From contig NZ_AUJK01000001.1 of the NCBI RefSeq assembly GCF_000424185.1, forward strand, positions 248,001-312,000: DNA of 64,000 nt. Direction: 5' to 3'. This DNA is from Prevotella sp. AGR2160. Lineage in GTDB: Bacteria > Bacteroidota > Bacteroidia > Bacteroidales > Bacteroidaceae. Both the position numbers and the translations under genes were made by a program. Position 1 is the stretch's first letter. Every line of letters starts with the position of its first letter. The notes under the pieces are model-generated. The model was not told the origin of the DNA and did not search any database. It saw only the letters and a list, made by a program, of their open reading frames with translations. Shown piece after piece: positions 46,164-55,248 of the stretch.

Positions 46164-49100
46164 TTAGAATTTGAGGTTCACACCAAACTGATAGGTAACG
46201 GAGGAAGGACCGCCGTTCTGCAGACTGGCACTGGCCCACTCGGGATCGAAGCCCTTATAGTTAGTGAAACAGAAGGGATTCAGCACATTGAAATACAGAC
46301 GCAGCTGCTGCAGACCGATATGCTGGATGAGATGACGGTCGAAGGTGTAACCGAGGGTGATATTCTTCACCTTCGTGAAAGAGGTCTTCTGATACTGGAA
46401 GTTCTCGCCCTTCGCACTACCCTTGTCGGAGAAGTAGCCACCGGCAGAGTTATCACTGTTGTTCGGATAAGGATAGCTTCCATAGACGGTCTCCGGGTTA
46501 GCGATGATGTCACCCGTCGTATGGTCGATGATCGGCGCGCCCTTCGGGATATAGAAGTCCATCACCATGTGGGCATTACCGCGGTCGCCGTATTTCGCGT
46601 ATTTCTCGTGGAAATAGCTGCGGGACCACTGACCACTCTTCGTGTAAAGCATCACGGTGAAATCCCAGTTCTTATAGATGACAGTAGTACTCAGACTTCC
46701 GGTCCAACGGGGATCAGTGCAACCATAGATCTGCTTATCATTATCGTCGATCTTACCATCATCATTCCAGTCGTTGACAGCGACCTGACCTTCGTACCAT
46801 TTATACTTGGAACCATATTTCTGGTAGAACTCCTGCAGCGTGTAGTGCTTGTCACCATTCATCGTATGCATCGTGACACCCTTGTCGGTGATGACACCGG
46901 TATGGGTGTAGTCACGCAGCACATTCAGCGGCTGACCGATGAACCAGTTGTTGGCCACCTCGTCGACCTTACCACGGGACAGCTCCTTGATCTTGTTCCA
47001 GTTGCGGGCAAAGTTGACATTCACATCCCAGGAGAAATCCTTCTTACGGAAGATATTGAAGTTGGCACCAATCTCAATACCTCTGTTCTGGACACTACCA
47101 ATATTACAGGTCATCGAGCTCTCACCCGTCTCATACGGGATCGTCTTCGCCATGATCTGACCATCGGAGAGACGGTTGTAGAGATCCATCGTAAGGTTGA
47201 TATGGTTCAGGACAGCGAAGTCAACACCAAAGTCAAACTCCTTCACTTTCTCCCAGATCAGACCGGTATTGACAATACCATTGGGATAATAGCCCTGAAC
47301 CTCTGTGCCGTCGAGGACGACATAGCTCGGACCGGCAGCCGTGTTCATCGTCACATAGTCGCCGACATTATTATTACCGGTGACACCATAAGAGAGACGG
47401 AGCTTCAAGTTGTCAAGCCATTTCTGATTCTTCAGCCAGTTCTCCTCGCTCATACGCCATGCCAAAGCCATAGACGGGAACCAACCCCAGCGATGACCTT
47501 CGGCAAAACGGGAACTACCATCGGTACGGAGTGTTGCCGTTGCCATATATTTGCCTTTATAGGCGTAGTTCAGACGGGCTGCGAAAGAGACGAGGGAGTT
47601 CTCGGTATAGGAAGAACCCACGGTCTTGTCGCCACTGACCTTGTCGAGGGCGTTATAGCTCAGACGGTCATCGGAGATTCCCTTTCCGGCAGAGAGCGCC
47701 GTCTCGGTATTGCTCTTGTAGAGGGAGAAGAGGCCCATGGCATTGATACTGTGCTCTTTCTCCTTACCCAACGTGAGGTTATAGTCGATCTGGTTATCCC
47801 AGGTCCAGTCGAAACGGGTCTTCGTATTGATCTCACCATAGTTGGTCTTGTTCTTCTGATAATACATGGAGCCCTGAGGATTATCCTCGGTGATTCCGGC
47901 TGCATAGAAGATACCATTACGGCCATGATAGAAGTTCGGTGAGAACGTTGTCGTGAACTGCAGACCCGGCAGGATATGGGCACGCAGATAGAGGTTACCC
48001 AACACGTTGAAGTCACGCTGCTGGTTCTTGTCGTTATTGTCATACAGGTCGATGAGCGGGTTGACAGTAGACGTGAACTGAGAGTTGGAGTCAAAAGCTG
48101 ACTTGGCACCCGGGTTCGTATAGAGCTTGCCATTCTCATCATACGGGGAGACAAACGGGTTGAAATAGAAAGCGTTGACATACGGGGAGAAACTGCCGTC
48201 GGTACAGAAATCCTCCGTCACACTGTAAGCCATATTAAACGACAGACCAGCTTCGAAGATCTTCGACAGACGGGCATCGAAAGCACCCTTGAGGTTGTAG
48301 CGCGTATAGTCGTTCTTCTTGAAGACATTACCCTCATCCTGGTAACCAAGACCAAGGCGGTAGTTAACAGCCTCCGTAGATCCGGCAACACTCAGATAGT
48401 GATTCTGCTGCATGGCCGTACGCGTGACGTAATCCTTCCAGTCGTAACCACTGAAACTGGGATCCATCATCTCCTCATAGAGCTTCGAGTCCCGATAGCT
48501 CGTGCCGCCCTTGCGCATGAGGAAAGCAGAGGTGAGATCGCCATCTTTGATGATGTAATGAGGATGGCCTTCGGCATCAACACCCTTGCGCGAAGAGCCG
48601 TCATAACTCTTACCGTCAAGAGTGGTATAACGGGCAAAACGATAGTCCATAAACTGCGTAGGATCCATGAAGTCCGGCATACGGGCCGTAGACTTCCAAC
48701 CTACATAACCATCATAAGAGATCTGGGGCTTGAAACCTTTCTTGGCTCCCTTGCTGCCTTTCGTGGTGATGATGACGACACCGGCAGAAGCACGGCTACC
48801 ATAGATGGCCGTTGAGGAGGCGTCCTTCAAGACATCGATACGGTCGATATCATCGGGGTTCAGGAAGTCCATGGAAGAACAGACGACACCATCGATGACA
48901 TACAGCGGAGAGGCCTGCTTGTTGATAGAACTCTGACCACGGATCTGCATGCTGATGCTCGCACCGGCACGGCTGCTCGACTGCGTGATGTTCACACCGG
49001 GAACAGATCCCTGAAGGGACTCGCCGACACTCGTCACACCGCGGGCAGCGACTTTCTCACTGCTCACACTGGCGACAGATCCTGTCAAGTCACTCTTCTT

Positions 49101-49445
49101 CATCGTACCATAACCGACAACAACAACCTCATCAAGGGCCTGGTTGTCTTCCTGCATGACGATATTCAACTTGCTCTGACCATGAACCGCAATCTTCTGA
49201 TCTTTGTAACCTACATAAGAGATCTTCAACTGGGCCTTGGCCGGAACATTGGGAATGGTGAAATTACCATCCAAGTCCGTGACACCACCAATGGAAGTGC
49301 CGTCAACCATGACACTGACACCGATCATAGGCTCGCCTTCAGCGTCCTTGACCGATCCGGTCACCTGCCGTTCCTGAGCCAATGCCGACATCGTCGCCAG
49401 ACCCATACAAAGCGTAAGTGATGCTTTTGTGATTTTTAGATGCAT
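46164..49445 (-). CDS. SusC/RagA-family TonB-dependent outer membrane transporter
   Basis: A 1093-residue outer-membrane importer energised by TonB. Signal peptide about 1-23, then a carboxypeptidase-regulatory-like domain (VTGSVKDAEGEPMIGVSVMV, about 28-100). The SusC signature LDEVVVVGYGTMKKSDLTGS is near 104-123. A plug domain follows (RGQSSINKQASPLYVIDGVV near 168, then DVLKDASSTAIYGSRASAGVVIITTK), then a 22-strand barrel ending YQFGVNLKF with terminal aromatic. Paired with the SusD gene. No sigma/anti-sigma or hybrid two-component regulator lies near, so regulation is not visible. Confidence 0.96.
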   Translation of the reverse strand: MHLKITKASLTLCMGLATMSALAQERQVTGSVKDAEGEPMIGVSVMVDGTSIGGVTDLDGNFTIPNVPAKAQLKISYVGYKDQKIAVHGQSKLNIVMQEDNQALDEVVVVGYGTMKKSDLTGSVASVSSEKVAARGVTSVGESLQGSVPGVNITQSSSRAGASISMQIRGQSSINKQASPLYVIDGVVCSSMDFLNPDDIDRIDVLKDASSTAIYGSRASAGVVIITTKGSKGAKKGFKPQISYDGYVGWKSTARMPDFMDPTQFMDYRFARYTTLDGKSYDGSSRKGVDAEGHPHYIIKDGDLTSAFLMRKGGTSYRDSKLYEEMMDPSFSGYDWKDYVTRTAMQQNHYLSVAGSTEAVNYRLGLGYQDEGNVFKKNDYTRYNLKGAFDARLSKIFEAGLSFNMAYSVTEDFCTDGSFSPYVNAFYFNPFVSPYDENGKLYTNPGAKSAFDSNSQFTSTVNPLIDLYDNNDKNQQRDFNVLGNLYLRAHILPGLQFTTTFSPNFYHGRNGIFYAAGITEDNPQGSMYYQKNKTNYGEINTKTRFDWTWDNQIDYNLTLGKEKEHSINAMGLFSLYKSNTETALSAGKGISDDRLSYNALDKVSGDKTVGSSYTENSLVSFAARLNYAYKGKYMATATLRTDGSSRFAEGHRWGWFPSMALAWRMSEENWLKNQKWLDNLKLRLSYGVTGNNNVGDYVTMNTAAGPSYVVLDGTEVQGYYPNGIVNTGLIWEKVKEFDFGVDFAVLNHINLTMDLYNRLSDGQIMAKTIPYETGESSMTCNIGSVQNRGIEIGANFNIFRKKDFSWDVNVNFARNWNKIKELSRGKVDEVANNWFIGQPLNVLRDYTHTGVITDKGVTMHTMNGDKHYTLQEFYQKYGSKYKWYEGQVAVNDWNDDGKIDDNDKQIYGCTDPRWTGSLSTTVIYKNWDFTVMLYTKSGQWSRSYFHEKYAKYGDRGNAHMVMDFYIPKGAPIIDHTTGDIIANPETVYGSYPYPNNSDNSAGGYFSDKGSAKGENFQYQKTSFTKVKNITLGYTFDRHLIQHIGLQQLRLYFNVLNPFCFTNYKGFDPEWASASLQNGGPSSVTYQFGVNLKF

Positions 49446-49621
49446 AAACGTTTGTTTTAGTTTAGTTATTAGTATGTGAACAGAGACGGGATTTCTCCCC
49501 TCTCAGATTATGTTTTAAGTAGTCCCCCGTATCACATGGGTAATAAATTCTGTGGCGAAGATACAAAAAATACAAATACGACAAATCTTTTAGTCGTATA
49601 TTTATAGATTATTAACGTTTA

Positions 49622-49658
49622 GGGCCTGCCGTCCCGTGTCGATGCTTGGCAAGCATCG
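49622..49658 (+). repeat. Palindromic repeat family C, copy 6 (variant hairpin)
   Basis: GGGCCTGCCGTCCCGTGTCG then ATGCTTGGCAAGCATCGG. The lead GGGCCTGCCGTC is conserved but the hairpin is CGATGCTTG-GC-AAGCATCG; the stem has changed while pairing is kept. Confidence 0.75.
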
Positions 49659-49669
49659 GTCTATCGTTC

Positions 49670-50410
49670 TTACTCCGTGATGCTAAACCCTGCCCAGGCC
49701 TTGCTCTGCTCATACCGCTCCTTGCACCCTTTCGGTACGATGAGCGTGATCTGACTCTTGTCGAGATCGCCGAAAGCATCCGGGAGAACCATGAGGTTAG
49801 GATCACTCCCGAGTATCTTGAGATGTCTGAGCGCCTTACATCCGGCGAATGCTTCATGACCGATAAAATTCACAGATGCCGGCAAGACGACATTGTCCAA
49901 CTGCTTGCAGTCTTTAAAAGCGCCATCACGGATATTATACGTTCCTTCCTTGATATTCACCACCTTCAAATGGTTACAACCGTAGAAGACACCTTCCTCG
50001 ATATCTTCCAACTTCGGACTCAGCGTCACCTGCTCCAAACGAACGCAATCGGCGAAAGCCAACGATCCCAACGTGGTAAGCGTAGAAGGCAACACAACCG
50101 CACGGAGATGATAACAACCGATAAAAGCCTGTTCTCCGATGACTTTTATTCCCGGACGGAGAATGAGCGTGTCTATCTTCTGTTCCTGGAAAGCATTGGC
50201 AAAGACAGCCCTGACCGTCAACTGCTTGCCTTCATAGAGCAACGCACTGGGTAAGGTCAACGTTCCCCTGAAGATACCGTCGACATTGTAAACGGCAGCC
50301 GTAGAGTCATCGACTGCACCATAATGGATAATAGGCTGTACCTCCTGGCCTCGCATACTCGGAATACAAGCGAGAAGGAGGAAGAGAAAGATAGATAGGA
50401 TTTTTTTCAT
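49670..50410 (-). CDS. BspA-type leucine-rich repeat protein
   Basis: A 246-residue exported protein. Signal peptide KKILSIFLFLLLACIPSMRG (about 2-21), then about six LRR_5 repeats of roughly 23 residues in the pattern L-x-L-P-x-x-x-x-x-I-G-x-x-A-F-x-G-C (for example near 80-102, 103-125 and 150-172). Proteins of this kind are cell-surface or secreted and bind host or bacterial partners. There is no C-terminal sorting domain. Upstream of SusC in the same direction but separated by about 225 bp. Confidence 0.88.
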   Translation of the reverse strand: MKKILSIFLFLLLACIPSMRGQEVQPIIHYGAVDDSTAAVYNVDGIFRGTLTLPSALLYEGKQLTVRAVFANAFQEQKIDTLILRPGIKVIGEQAFIGCYHLRAVVLPSTLTTLGSLAFADCVRLEQVTLSPKLEDIEEGVFYGCNHLKVVNIKEGTYNIRDGAFKDCKQLDNVVLPASVNFIGHEAFAGCKALRHLKILGSDPNLMVLPDAFGDLDKSQITLIVPKGCKERYEQSKAWAGFSITE

Positions 50411-50497
50411 CGTTTTCCGCTATTGATATCGCATGCAAAGATAACGAAAAACGATGAAACAGACAAAAAATCTACAATATTTTATCTCCTGCGGAAA

Positions 50498-51124
50498 TTA
50501 GGAACAGAAGAAGGTCACGAGCAACGGAACGCTGACTTCCAGGCAAAGACCATGGAAGATGGCTATCGGCATGAGACGCTTGTTTCCTGTGGAACGCATG
50601 ATAGACGGCAGACAGACATCCATGGACGAGATGCCACAGACACTGATCGCGGCAAAGCCACTGCCTTTCCGGGCCACGAACTTACAACCGAAGAGACCAA
50701 GCATCTCACGGGAGATATTGGCTAAGAGGGCTACCGTAGCCAACTGATTGGCTGCTGCCGCTCCTATGGTCGCCGCCTTGAGATTGTTGATCAGCACCGA
50801 AGAGAGTGAATAATATCCAAATCCGCTGCCCACAGCCAGGAAGTCACGTAGATGGTGGCCCTGAAAGATGAAAATGCCGAGTGAGGAGAACAAAAGCGTT
50901 CCCGCAATGGTAAATGCCGGCAATAACAACATCTCCCAATGAAAGTCCTTGAAAAGACTGCGGAGATTATCCATACTTCCTACACCTATACCGACTTGAA
51001 TGATGAGTAACTCCAAAATGATCATGGGCAACCGAGGATCATGGAAGAAAGTGGGCACATGACCGCTCATACCAAAGAAGATGCCACCGAGGAGAGAACC
51101 AAAAAGCAACAAATTATCTTTCAT
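50498..51124 (-). CDS. LysO-family exporter, C-terminal subunit
   Basis: A 208-residue membrane protein equal to the second half of LysO (DUF340), the lysine exporter. The start at 51124 (MKDNLLLFGSLLGGIFFGMS) overlaps the end of the N-terminal half by 11 nt. About six helices; conserved pieces are LELLIIQVGIGVGSMDNL near 43-60 and GSGFGYYSLSSVLINNLKAATIGAAAANQLATVALLANISREM near 104-146, which holds the family's polar core. With the preceding gene it makes up about 300 residues, the length of single-chain LysO. Confidence 0.88.
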   Translation of the reverse strand: MKDNLLLFGSLLGGIFFGMSGHVPTFFHDPRLPMIILELLIIQVGIGVGSMDNLRSLFKDFHWEMLLLPAFTIAGTLLFSSLGIFIFQGHHLRDFLAVGSGFGYYSLSSVLINNLKAATIGAAAANQLATVALLANISREMLGLFGCKFVARKGSGFAAISVCGISSMDVCLPSIMRSTGNKRLMPIAIFHGLCLEVSVPLLVTFFCS

Positions 51125-51398
51125 CACGCTCCTCCTTCTTCTCAATCAGGGTATGGAACAAATAGGCAGCCCAAAAAGAACCCATCATACCTAATAAGGC
51201 AATGACAAAGGCCTGCCAACCTACAAGACCTATATGATGCAATAAATCATGGTTACTGCCTATACCAATGCCAAAGACAAAGAGCAACAACGCTATCGTG
51301 TAACGCGCCGTCTTATCCACTTCGTGAATATAGGGCAACTTCCTGAGTAAAAAACCCAGCACCATGCCTATACATAAGATAAATAATATTCTAAACAT
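51114..51398 (-). CDS. LysO-family exporter, N-terminal subunit
   Basis: A 94-residue membrane protein with three helices, matching the N-terminal domain of LysO: ILCIGMVLGFLLRKLP near 7-22 and ALLLFVFGIGIGSNHDLLHHIGLVG near 36-60. It ends with a charged tail (EKKEERDER) that overlaps the next gene (GTGATGAAAGATAA). The two halves are likely assembled as separate chains. The promoter carries an FNR-like box. Confidence 0.85.
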   Translation of the reverse strand: MFRILFILCIGMVLGFLLRKLPYIHEVDKTARYTIALLLFVFGIGIGSNHDLLHHIGLVGWQAFVIALLGMMGSFWAAYLFHTLIEKKEERDER

Positions 51399-51435
51399 TT
51401 CTATTCCTTTCTTGGTTGCTTCCCTTAAAGCAGTG

Positions 51436-51517
51436 CAAAGGTATAAAAATTACATGAATATGCAAAGATAATAATAGCATATTTATTGCATATTTATAGT
51501 TATTTGATTTATATCAA
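51436..51517 (-). promoter_or_regulatory. lysO promoter with a perfect FNR-type box
   Basis: Minus-strand TACCTTTG at 51443-51436, TTTG at 51466-51463 (19-nt spacer; TATCTTTG here could be a second -7), and TTGAT-TTAT-ATCAA at 51504-51517, 10 of 10 to the FNR consensus and centred 67.5 bp upstream of the first -7. It also lies 63.5 bp upstream of the plus-strand -7 element of the HAD gene. Confidence 0.65.
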
Positions 51518-51586
51518 GAATTTCTCTTAACGATTTTTTTTAATCCACACGCCGCGAATTCCATAGATTTCCGTACCTTTGCAAAC

Positions 51587-52297
51587 ATGAAAACAAATGA
51601 TTTCCCCTACCGACTGATCGCCATTGACGCTGACGACACACTCTGGGACTGTCAGAGTCATTTTGAAGTTGTGGAACGGCAGTATGCCTCCCTGCTCGCT
51701 GACTTTACCGACAAGGAGACGGTCGCTGAAGAACTGTTTGCCACGGAACACCGAAATATGGAAGACCTAGGCTATGGGGTCAAAGCCTTCATCATCTCCC
51801 TCTGTGAGACGGCAATCAGAATATCAAAAGGAAAGATTGACGCAGCATGTCTGGCCAAGATCATCAACCTCGGCAGGAGCCTCCTCACCTTCCCCACTAC
51901 CCCTCTGCCCGAAGTCAGGGAGACACTCTCTCAACTGCAGCAACAGGCCAATATGCGAAACTACCGCCTCGTCGTCTTCACGAAAGGAGAACTGCAAGAT
52001 CAGGAAAACAAGCTACGGCGATCAGGCCTGTGGAACTTCTTCGATGATGTCATCATTGTGGCTGACAAGAATACAGAGGCCTATCGGCATCTCTGCGATC
52101 AGTTCTCCATTGAACCTCATGAACTGTTGATGATTGGCAACTCCTATAAATCCGACTGCGCGCCTGCCCTCGCCATCGGTGCCTACGCTATCCATATCCC
52201 CTATCACGTGATGTGGCGCATGGAGGAAACAAAAGAGGAAAGTCATCCCAGACTGAGAAAAATCAAACATTTCTCAGAAATTCTCCAACTTCTATAA
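51587..52297 (+). CDS. HAD-family phosphatase
   Basis: A 236-residue HAD hydrolase. Motif I is LIAIDADDTLWDCQSHF near 10-26, motif II VVFTKGE near 129, and motif III/IV MIGNSYKSDCAPALAIGAYAIHIPYHVMW near 183-210. The helical cap after motif I is of the YjjG/phosphoglycolate type. TACCTTTG (51574-51581) ends 5 nt before the ATG, so the mRNA is probably leaderless. Substrate unknown. Confidence 0.85.
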   Translation: MKTNDFPYRLIAIDADDTLWDCQSHFEVVERQYASLLADFTDKETVAEELFATEHRNMEDLGYGVKAFIISLCETAIRISKGKIDAACLAKIINLGRSLLTFPTTPLPEVRETLSQLQQQANMRNYRLVVFTKGELQDQENKLRRSGLWNFFDDVIIVADKNTEAYRHLCDQFSIEPHELLMIGNSYKSDCAPALAIGAYAIHIPYHVMWRMEETKEESHPRLRKIKHFSEILQLL

Positions 52298-52358
52298 TCG
52301 TATTACCAAAAATAATATTATCTTTGCAAACGAAAATATAAATTCAAAGAAAAAATAT

Positions 52359-53126
52359 ATGAAGGAAACACAAATCATTGCCTTCGCCAACCATAAAGGC
52401 GGCGTGGGGAAAACAACGACAACAGCCAGCGTGGGATCAATCCTCGCTGCCAAAGGATATAAGGTACTCCTCATCGACCTTGATGCGCAGGCAAACCTTT
52501 CGGCATCTCTATTAAAAAACCAAGAGATCGATAAGACCATCTACGACGCCCTTATCAATACCTCCGTCGGACTGCCCATCTATCCTATCCGCGAAAACCT
52601 CGACCTCACACCGGCCACCCTGCAACTCGCGATGGTAGACCTGGAGATGGCCAGCGTCATCGCCCGGGAGAAAATCCTCTCAGAACTGCTCGATAAGGTG
52701 AAAGCCAACTACGACTTCATCCTCATGGACTGTCCACCGTCACTGGCTCTGCTGACGCTCAATGCCGTCACTGCCGCCAATGGGGTTATTATTCCTATCG
52801 TTGCAGAAGTGTTACCCTTCAACGGGCTTATCATGATTGAGAACTTCATCAACATGATCCATAAGAAACTCAACCCGGAAGCCCACGTCACGGGCATTCT
52901 CATCACCCGTTGGGAAAAAACAAACCTCAGTAAACAGATTGAGGAGGGGATGCGTGAGAAACTCGGTGACGAAGTCTTCCAGACCAAGATCCGTAAGAAC
53001 GTCAGTATCGCCGAAGCGCCCCTTGAAGCACAGGATATCGTGTCCTATGCACCGAAGAGTAATGGCGCCCAGGACTACCTCGCCTTTGTAAACGAACTGT
53101 TAGAGAAACTCCATATCAATAAATAA
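52359..53126 (+). CDS. parA: ParA-family partitioning ATPase
   Basis: A 255-residue Walker-type ATPase. The deviant Walker A FANHKGGVGKTTTTAS is near 9-24, the A' motif LIDLDAQANLS near 37 and Walker B ILMDCPPSLALLTLNAV near 120-136. It lacks the N-terminal DNA-binding extension of plasmid type Ia ParA. TATCTTTG at 52319-52326 is its promoter. A small charged protein follows after 23 nt and may act as its ParB-like partner. No ParB of the usual family is adjacent. It may act in chromosome or mobile-element segregation. Confidence 0.88.
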   Translation: MKETQIIAFANHKGGVGKTTTTASVGSILAAKGYKVLLIDLDAQANLSASLLKNQEIDKTIYDALINTSVGLPIYPIRENLDLTPATLQLAMVDLEMASVIAREKILSELLDKVKANYDFILMDCPPSLALLTLNAVTAANGVIIPIVAEVLPFNGLIMIENFINMIHKKLNPEAHVTGILITRWEKTNLSKQIEEGMREKLGDEVFQTKIRKNVSIAEAPLEAQDIVSYAPKSNGAQDYLAFVNELLEKLHINK

Positions 53127-53149
53127 TAACGATTTAAAATACAGGCTAT

Positions 53150-53542
53150 ATGGCAAAAAATAATTTTAGCAAGTCTTCTATGGACAGTCTCCTGGGTGGA
53201 CTAACCAGCTACGATGAAGAAGAACAGGAACACAAACCACAGACTCCTGAGGAAAATGTAAGAAATTACGAGAGAGAGACGGAGCCTGCTGAGGAAGAGG
53301 AATATGAAGAGGCTCCGCGTCGCGGACGCAAACCCAACCGTATGAAGTCTGAACGTATCTGCACGATCCTCCCCGTTGACCTCATGAACAAGGTTCGCTC
53401 ACTGGCCGACAAAGAAGGTCTGGCTATCAAGGATATCTTTACTGCCGGCGTGAATATGGTCATCCAAAACTACGAGAAGAAATACGGCACCCTCCGTGTC
53501 CGCAAGCCTAAGAAGGGCGATATCAACGAGCTCCTCAGCTAA
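53150..53542 (+). CDS. Small acidic/basic protein with ribbon-helix-helix-like C-terminus
   Basis: A 130-residue protein. Residues 1-60 are acidic and probably disordered (YDEEEQEHKPQTPEEN, EEEEYEEAPRRGRKPNR). Residues about 65-115 (ERICTILPVDLMNKVRSLADKEGLAIKDIFTAGVNMVIQNYEKKYG) read like a short strand plus two helices, as in ribbon-helix-helix or DUF3408 proteins that accompany ParA in Bacteroidota mobile elements. Likely the DNA-binding partner of the adjacent ParA; inference from position and fold only. Confidence 0.7.
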   Translation: MAKNNFSKSSMDSLLGGLTSYDEEEQEHKPQTPEENVRNYERETEPAEEEEYEEAPRRGRKPNRMKSERICTILPVDLMNKVRSLADKEGLAIKDIFTAGVNMVIQNYEKKYGTLRVRKPKKGDINELLS

Positions 53543-53633
53543 GAGAAGGTGGGCGCGCCCGTCAACACTGGGCCTGCCCGTCACTCCTGGCCTGCCCGTC
53601 ACTCAAGGTGCCTCTGTCTCTCCGGGCCTGCCG

Positions 53634-53661
53634 TTGTGTGCTTGCGCTTTGCAAGCGCAAG
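53634..53661 (+). repeat. Palindromic repeat family C, copy 4
   Basis: GGGCCTGCCGTTGTGTGCTT then GCGCTTTG, hairpin completed by CAAGCGCAAG. Two shorter CCTGCCCGTCACT units precede it at 53572-53603. Confidence 0.8.
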
Positions 53662-53686
53662 TCGCCACGCCCTCCCCTTTAATTTT

Positions 53687-54487
53687 TTACTTCTTTACTT
53701 TTTTAATCTTCCTATAGATCGTCTCGAAGAGCACCACTCCAAGTATTCCCGTGAGGATTCCCAGCAAGACATCAATGACATAATGATGTCCTGTATAGAC
53801 AGCCGTACACCAAATACCTGCCTGGATGATGCCAAAGAGCACCGTCATCGGCCAACGCCGTTTACTCATATAAGCATAACAGGTAGCCACAAGCATATAG
53901 GCGGAGTGCAATGACGGTATGGCCGCAAAGACATTAGAGTTATGGACATAGATGGAATGAAAGATCGGCAGACCCACCATCTGATCAAACCGCGCCAGTC
54001 CCGCCACATTTCCGGGAATGTCAAACCTCGGCGTGAAACCATAATTCATGGCATACCACGGTGCGGCCGCCGGATGGATATAATAGCCGATAAAACCGAG
54101 GATGTTCACAAAAAGGAAACACCAGGAGAAACGCGAATACCAGTTATACTCCTTCTTATATAATAGGTATACACCAAATGCTATCGGCACCGGGACCCAA
54201 CAGAGATAGAAAAGACCGGCAAAGAAGTCCGCCACGGCACAGTGATGAATGGCGAAATATTCTCCGGGAATCAACAGTTTCCCACCATCCATGATGCCGA
54301 AGAGATGTTTCTCCGTGTCATACAGCCCCCGAATGTCAATGGGGTTGAAATCATAGTTCGGGAACCACCGCATATTGTCATAGATGATACCGAAGAGGGC
54401 CCAGGGAATGAGATACAGAGCCAGTTTCCGCGTCTTCTTCCAGGCATACAGTACAAGGAAGATCGCCAATATTTCTATCGTTACCAT
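53687..54487 (-). CDS. PAP2/AUR1-like integral membrane phosphotransferase, probable inositol phosphorylceramide synthase
   Basis: A 266-residue membrane protein with about six helices and PAP2-type active-site motifs: FAAIPSLHSAYMLVA near 190 and YTGHHYVIDVLLG near 232. Long spacer and motif form fit the aureobasidin-resistance/IPC synthase branch. It follows a CDP-alcohol phosphatidyltransferase gene after 53 nt. From memory, a homologous pair in Bacteroides thetaiotaomicron (BT_1522, BT_1523) makes inositol lipids. The expected reaction is transfer of a phosphoinositol group to dihydroceramide. Role inferred. Confidence 0.75.
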   Translation of the reverse strand: MVTIEILAIFLVLYAWKKTRKLALYLIPWALFGIIYDNMRWFPNYDFNPIDIRGLYDTEKHLFGIMDGGKLLIPGEYFAIHHCAVADFFAGLFYLCWVPVPIAFGVYLLYKKEYNWYSRFSWCFLFVNILGFIGYYIHPAAAPWYAMNYGFTPRFDIPGNVAGLARFDQMVGLPIFHSIYVHNSNVFAAIPSLHSAYMLVATCYAYMSKRRWPMTVLFGIIQAGIWCTAVYTGHHYVIDVLLGILTGILGVVLFETIYRKIKKVKK

Positions 54488-54510
54488 TGTTCTTTCTCTT
54501 CTTTTTGTCT

Positions 54511-54545
54511 TCTATTGTGAACTATAGCATCTATTGTGAGCTATT
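54511..54545 (+). repeat. Tandem GAGCTAT-type repeat
   Basis: TCTATTGTGAACTATAGCAT then CTATTGTGAGCTAT, in the gap between the PAP2 and phosphatidyltransferase genes. Confidence 0.5.
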
Positions 54546-55209
54546 TCAGTTGCTTATACACATAGCCCACACGCCAGAAAGCAGTGATATTGGCCAAGAC
54601 GGCAATAACGGCAATACCTATCTCCAGCGGCAGCCAACTTCCCGTGAAACCGGTGATGAGTGCGGTCACAGCCAGGACAACGACACGCTCGGGACGCTGC
54701 ATCAGGCCGACCTTACACTCCAGGCCAAGGCCCTCGGCACGGGCACGCGTATAAGATACCATCACACTGCCAATCATCGCCAGGAAGGTCACCACCGCCA
54801 TCCAAAAGGCATCATTATAGAAAAAGATGAGGACGATACCAAAGAGGGAGATCAACTCACTGTAACGGTCCAAGGTAGAATCCCAGAAAGCACCGAAGGT
54901 CGTACTCATGTTACCCATACGGGCAAGACGTCCGTCCATCATATCGAAGAGACCGGCGAAGAGGATGATAAAGCCTCCCCATCCTGCCAGGGTCGTCGAC
55001 AACGCCGACAGATCCTCCGTGGCATCAAGGGGCAGATCGTCTCCTTTCAGCATCCATGCGGCAGCGATAAAGAAACCGGCAGCCACACAGTTGCCGATAA
55101 AGCCTATCGTCGTAATCGTATTCGGCGTAATCCCTACCTTGATCATACCTCTGATCAACGGATTGATAATCTTATAAATAACCTGTTGTAAATAGTCCCG
55201 ATAATTCAT
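54541..55209 (-). CDS. CDP-alcohol phosphatidyltransferase, probable phosphatidylinositol-phosphate synthase
   Basis: A 222-residue membrane enzyme with six helices. The signature DMMDGRLAR...[10 protein letters not shown] near 90-116 has all four Asp of DG-AR-G-D-D. A conserved [13 protein letters not shown] start is present near 28. These enzymes join CDP-diacylglycerol to an alcohol. Position between GtrA and the PAP2 synthase fits an inositol-phosphate acceptor, as in the Bacteroides inositol-lipid cluster; phosphatidylglycerol or another headgroup remains possible. Confidence 0.82.
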   Translation of the reverse strand: MNYRDYLQQVIYKIINPLIRGMIKVGITPNTITTIGFIGNCVAAGFFIAAAWMLKGDDLPLDATEDLSALSTTLAGWGGFIILFAGLFDMMDGRLARMGNMSTTFGAFWDSTLDRYSELISLFGIVLIFFYNDAFWMAVVTFLAMIGSVMVSYTRARAEGLGLECKVGLMQRPERVVVLAVTALITGFTGSWLPLEIGIAVIAVLANITAFWRVGYVYKQLK

Positions 55210-55248
55210 AGCTATATTTTATTTTTACTTCTTTACTTTTTTACTTCT

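Noticed and set aside
44434..49445. Complete polysaccharide utilisation locus
   Set aside because: Only SusC and SusD are present; no glycoside hydrolase, sulfatase or regulator lies in the cluster, and the GH5 remnants are 12 kb away.
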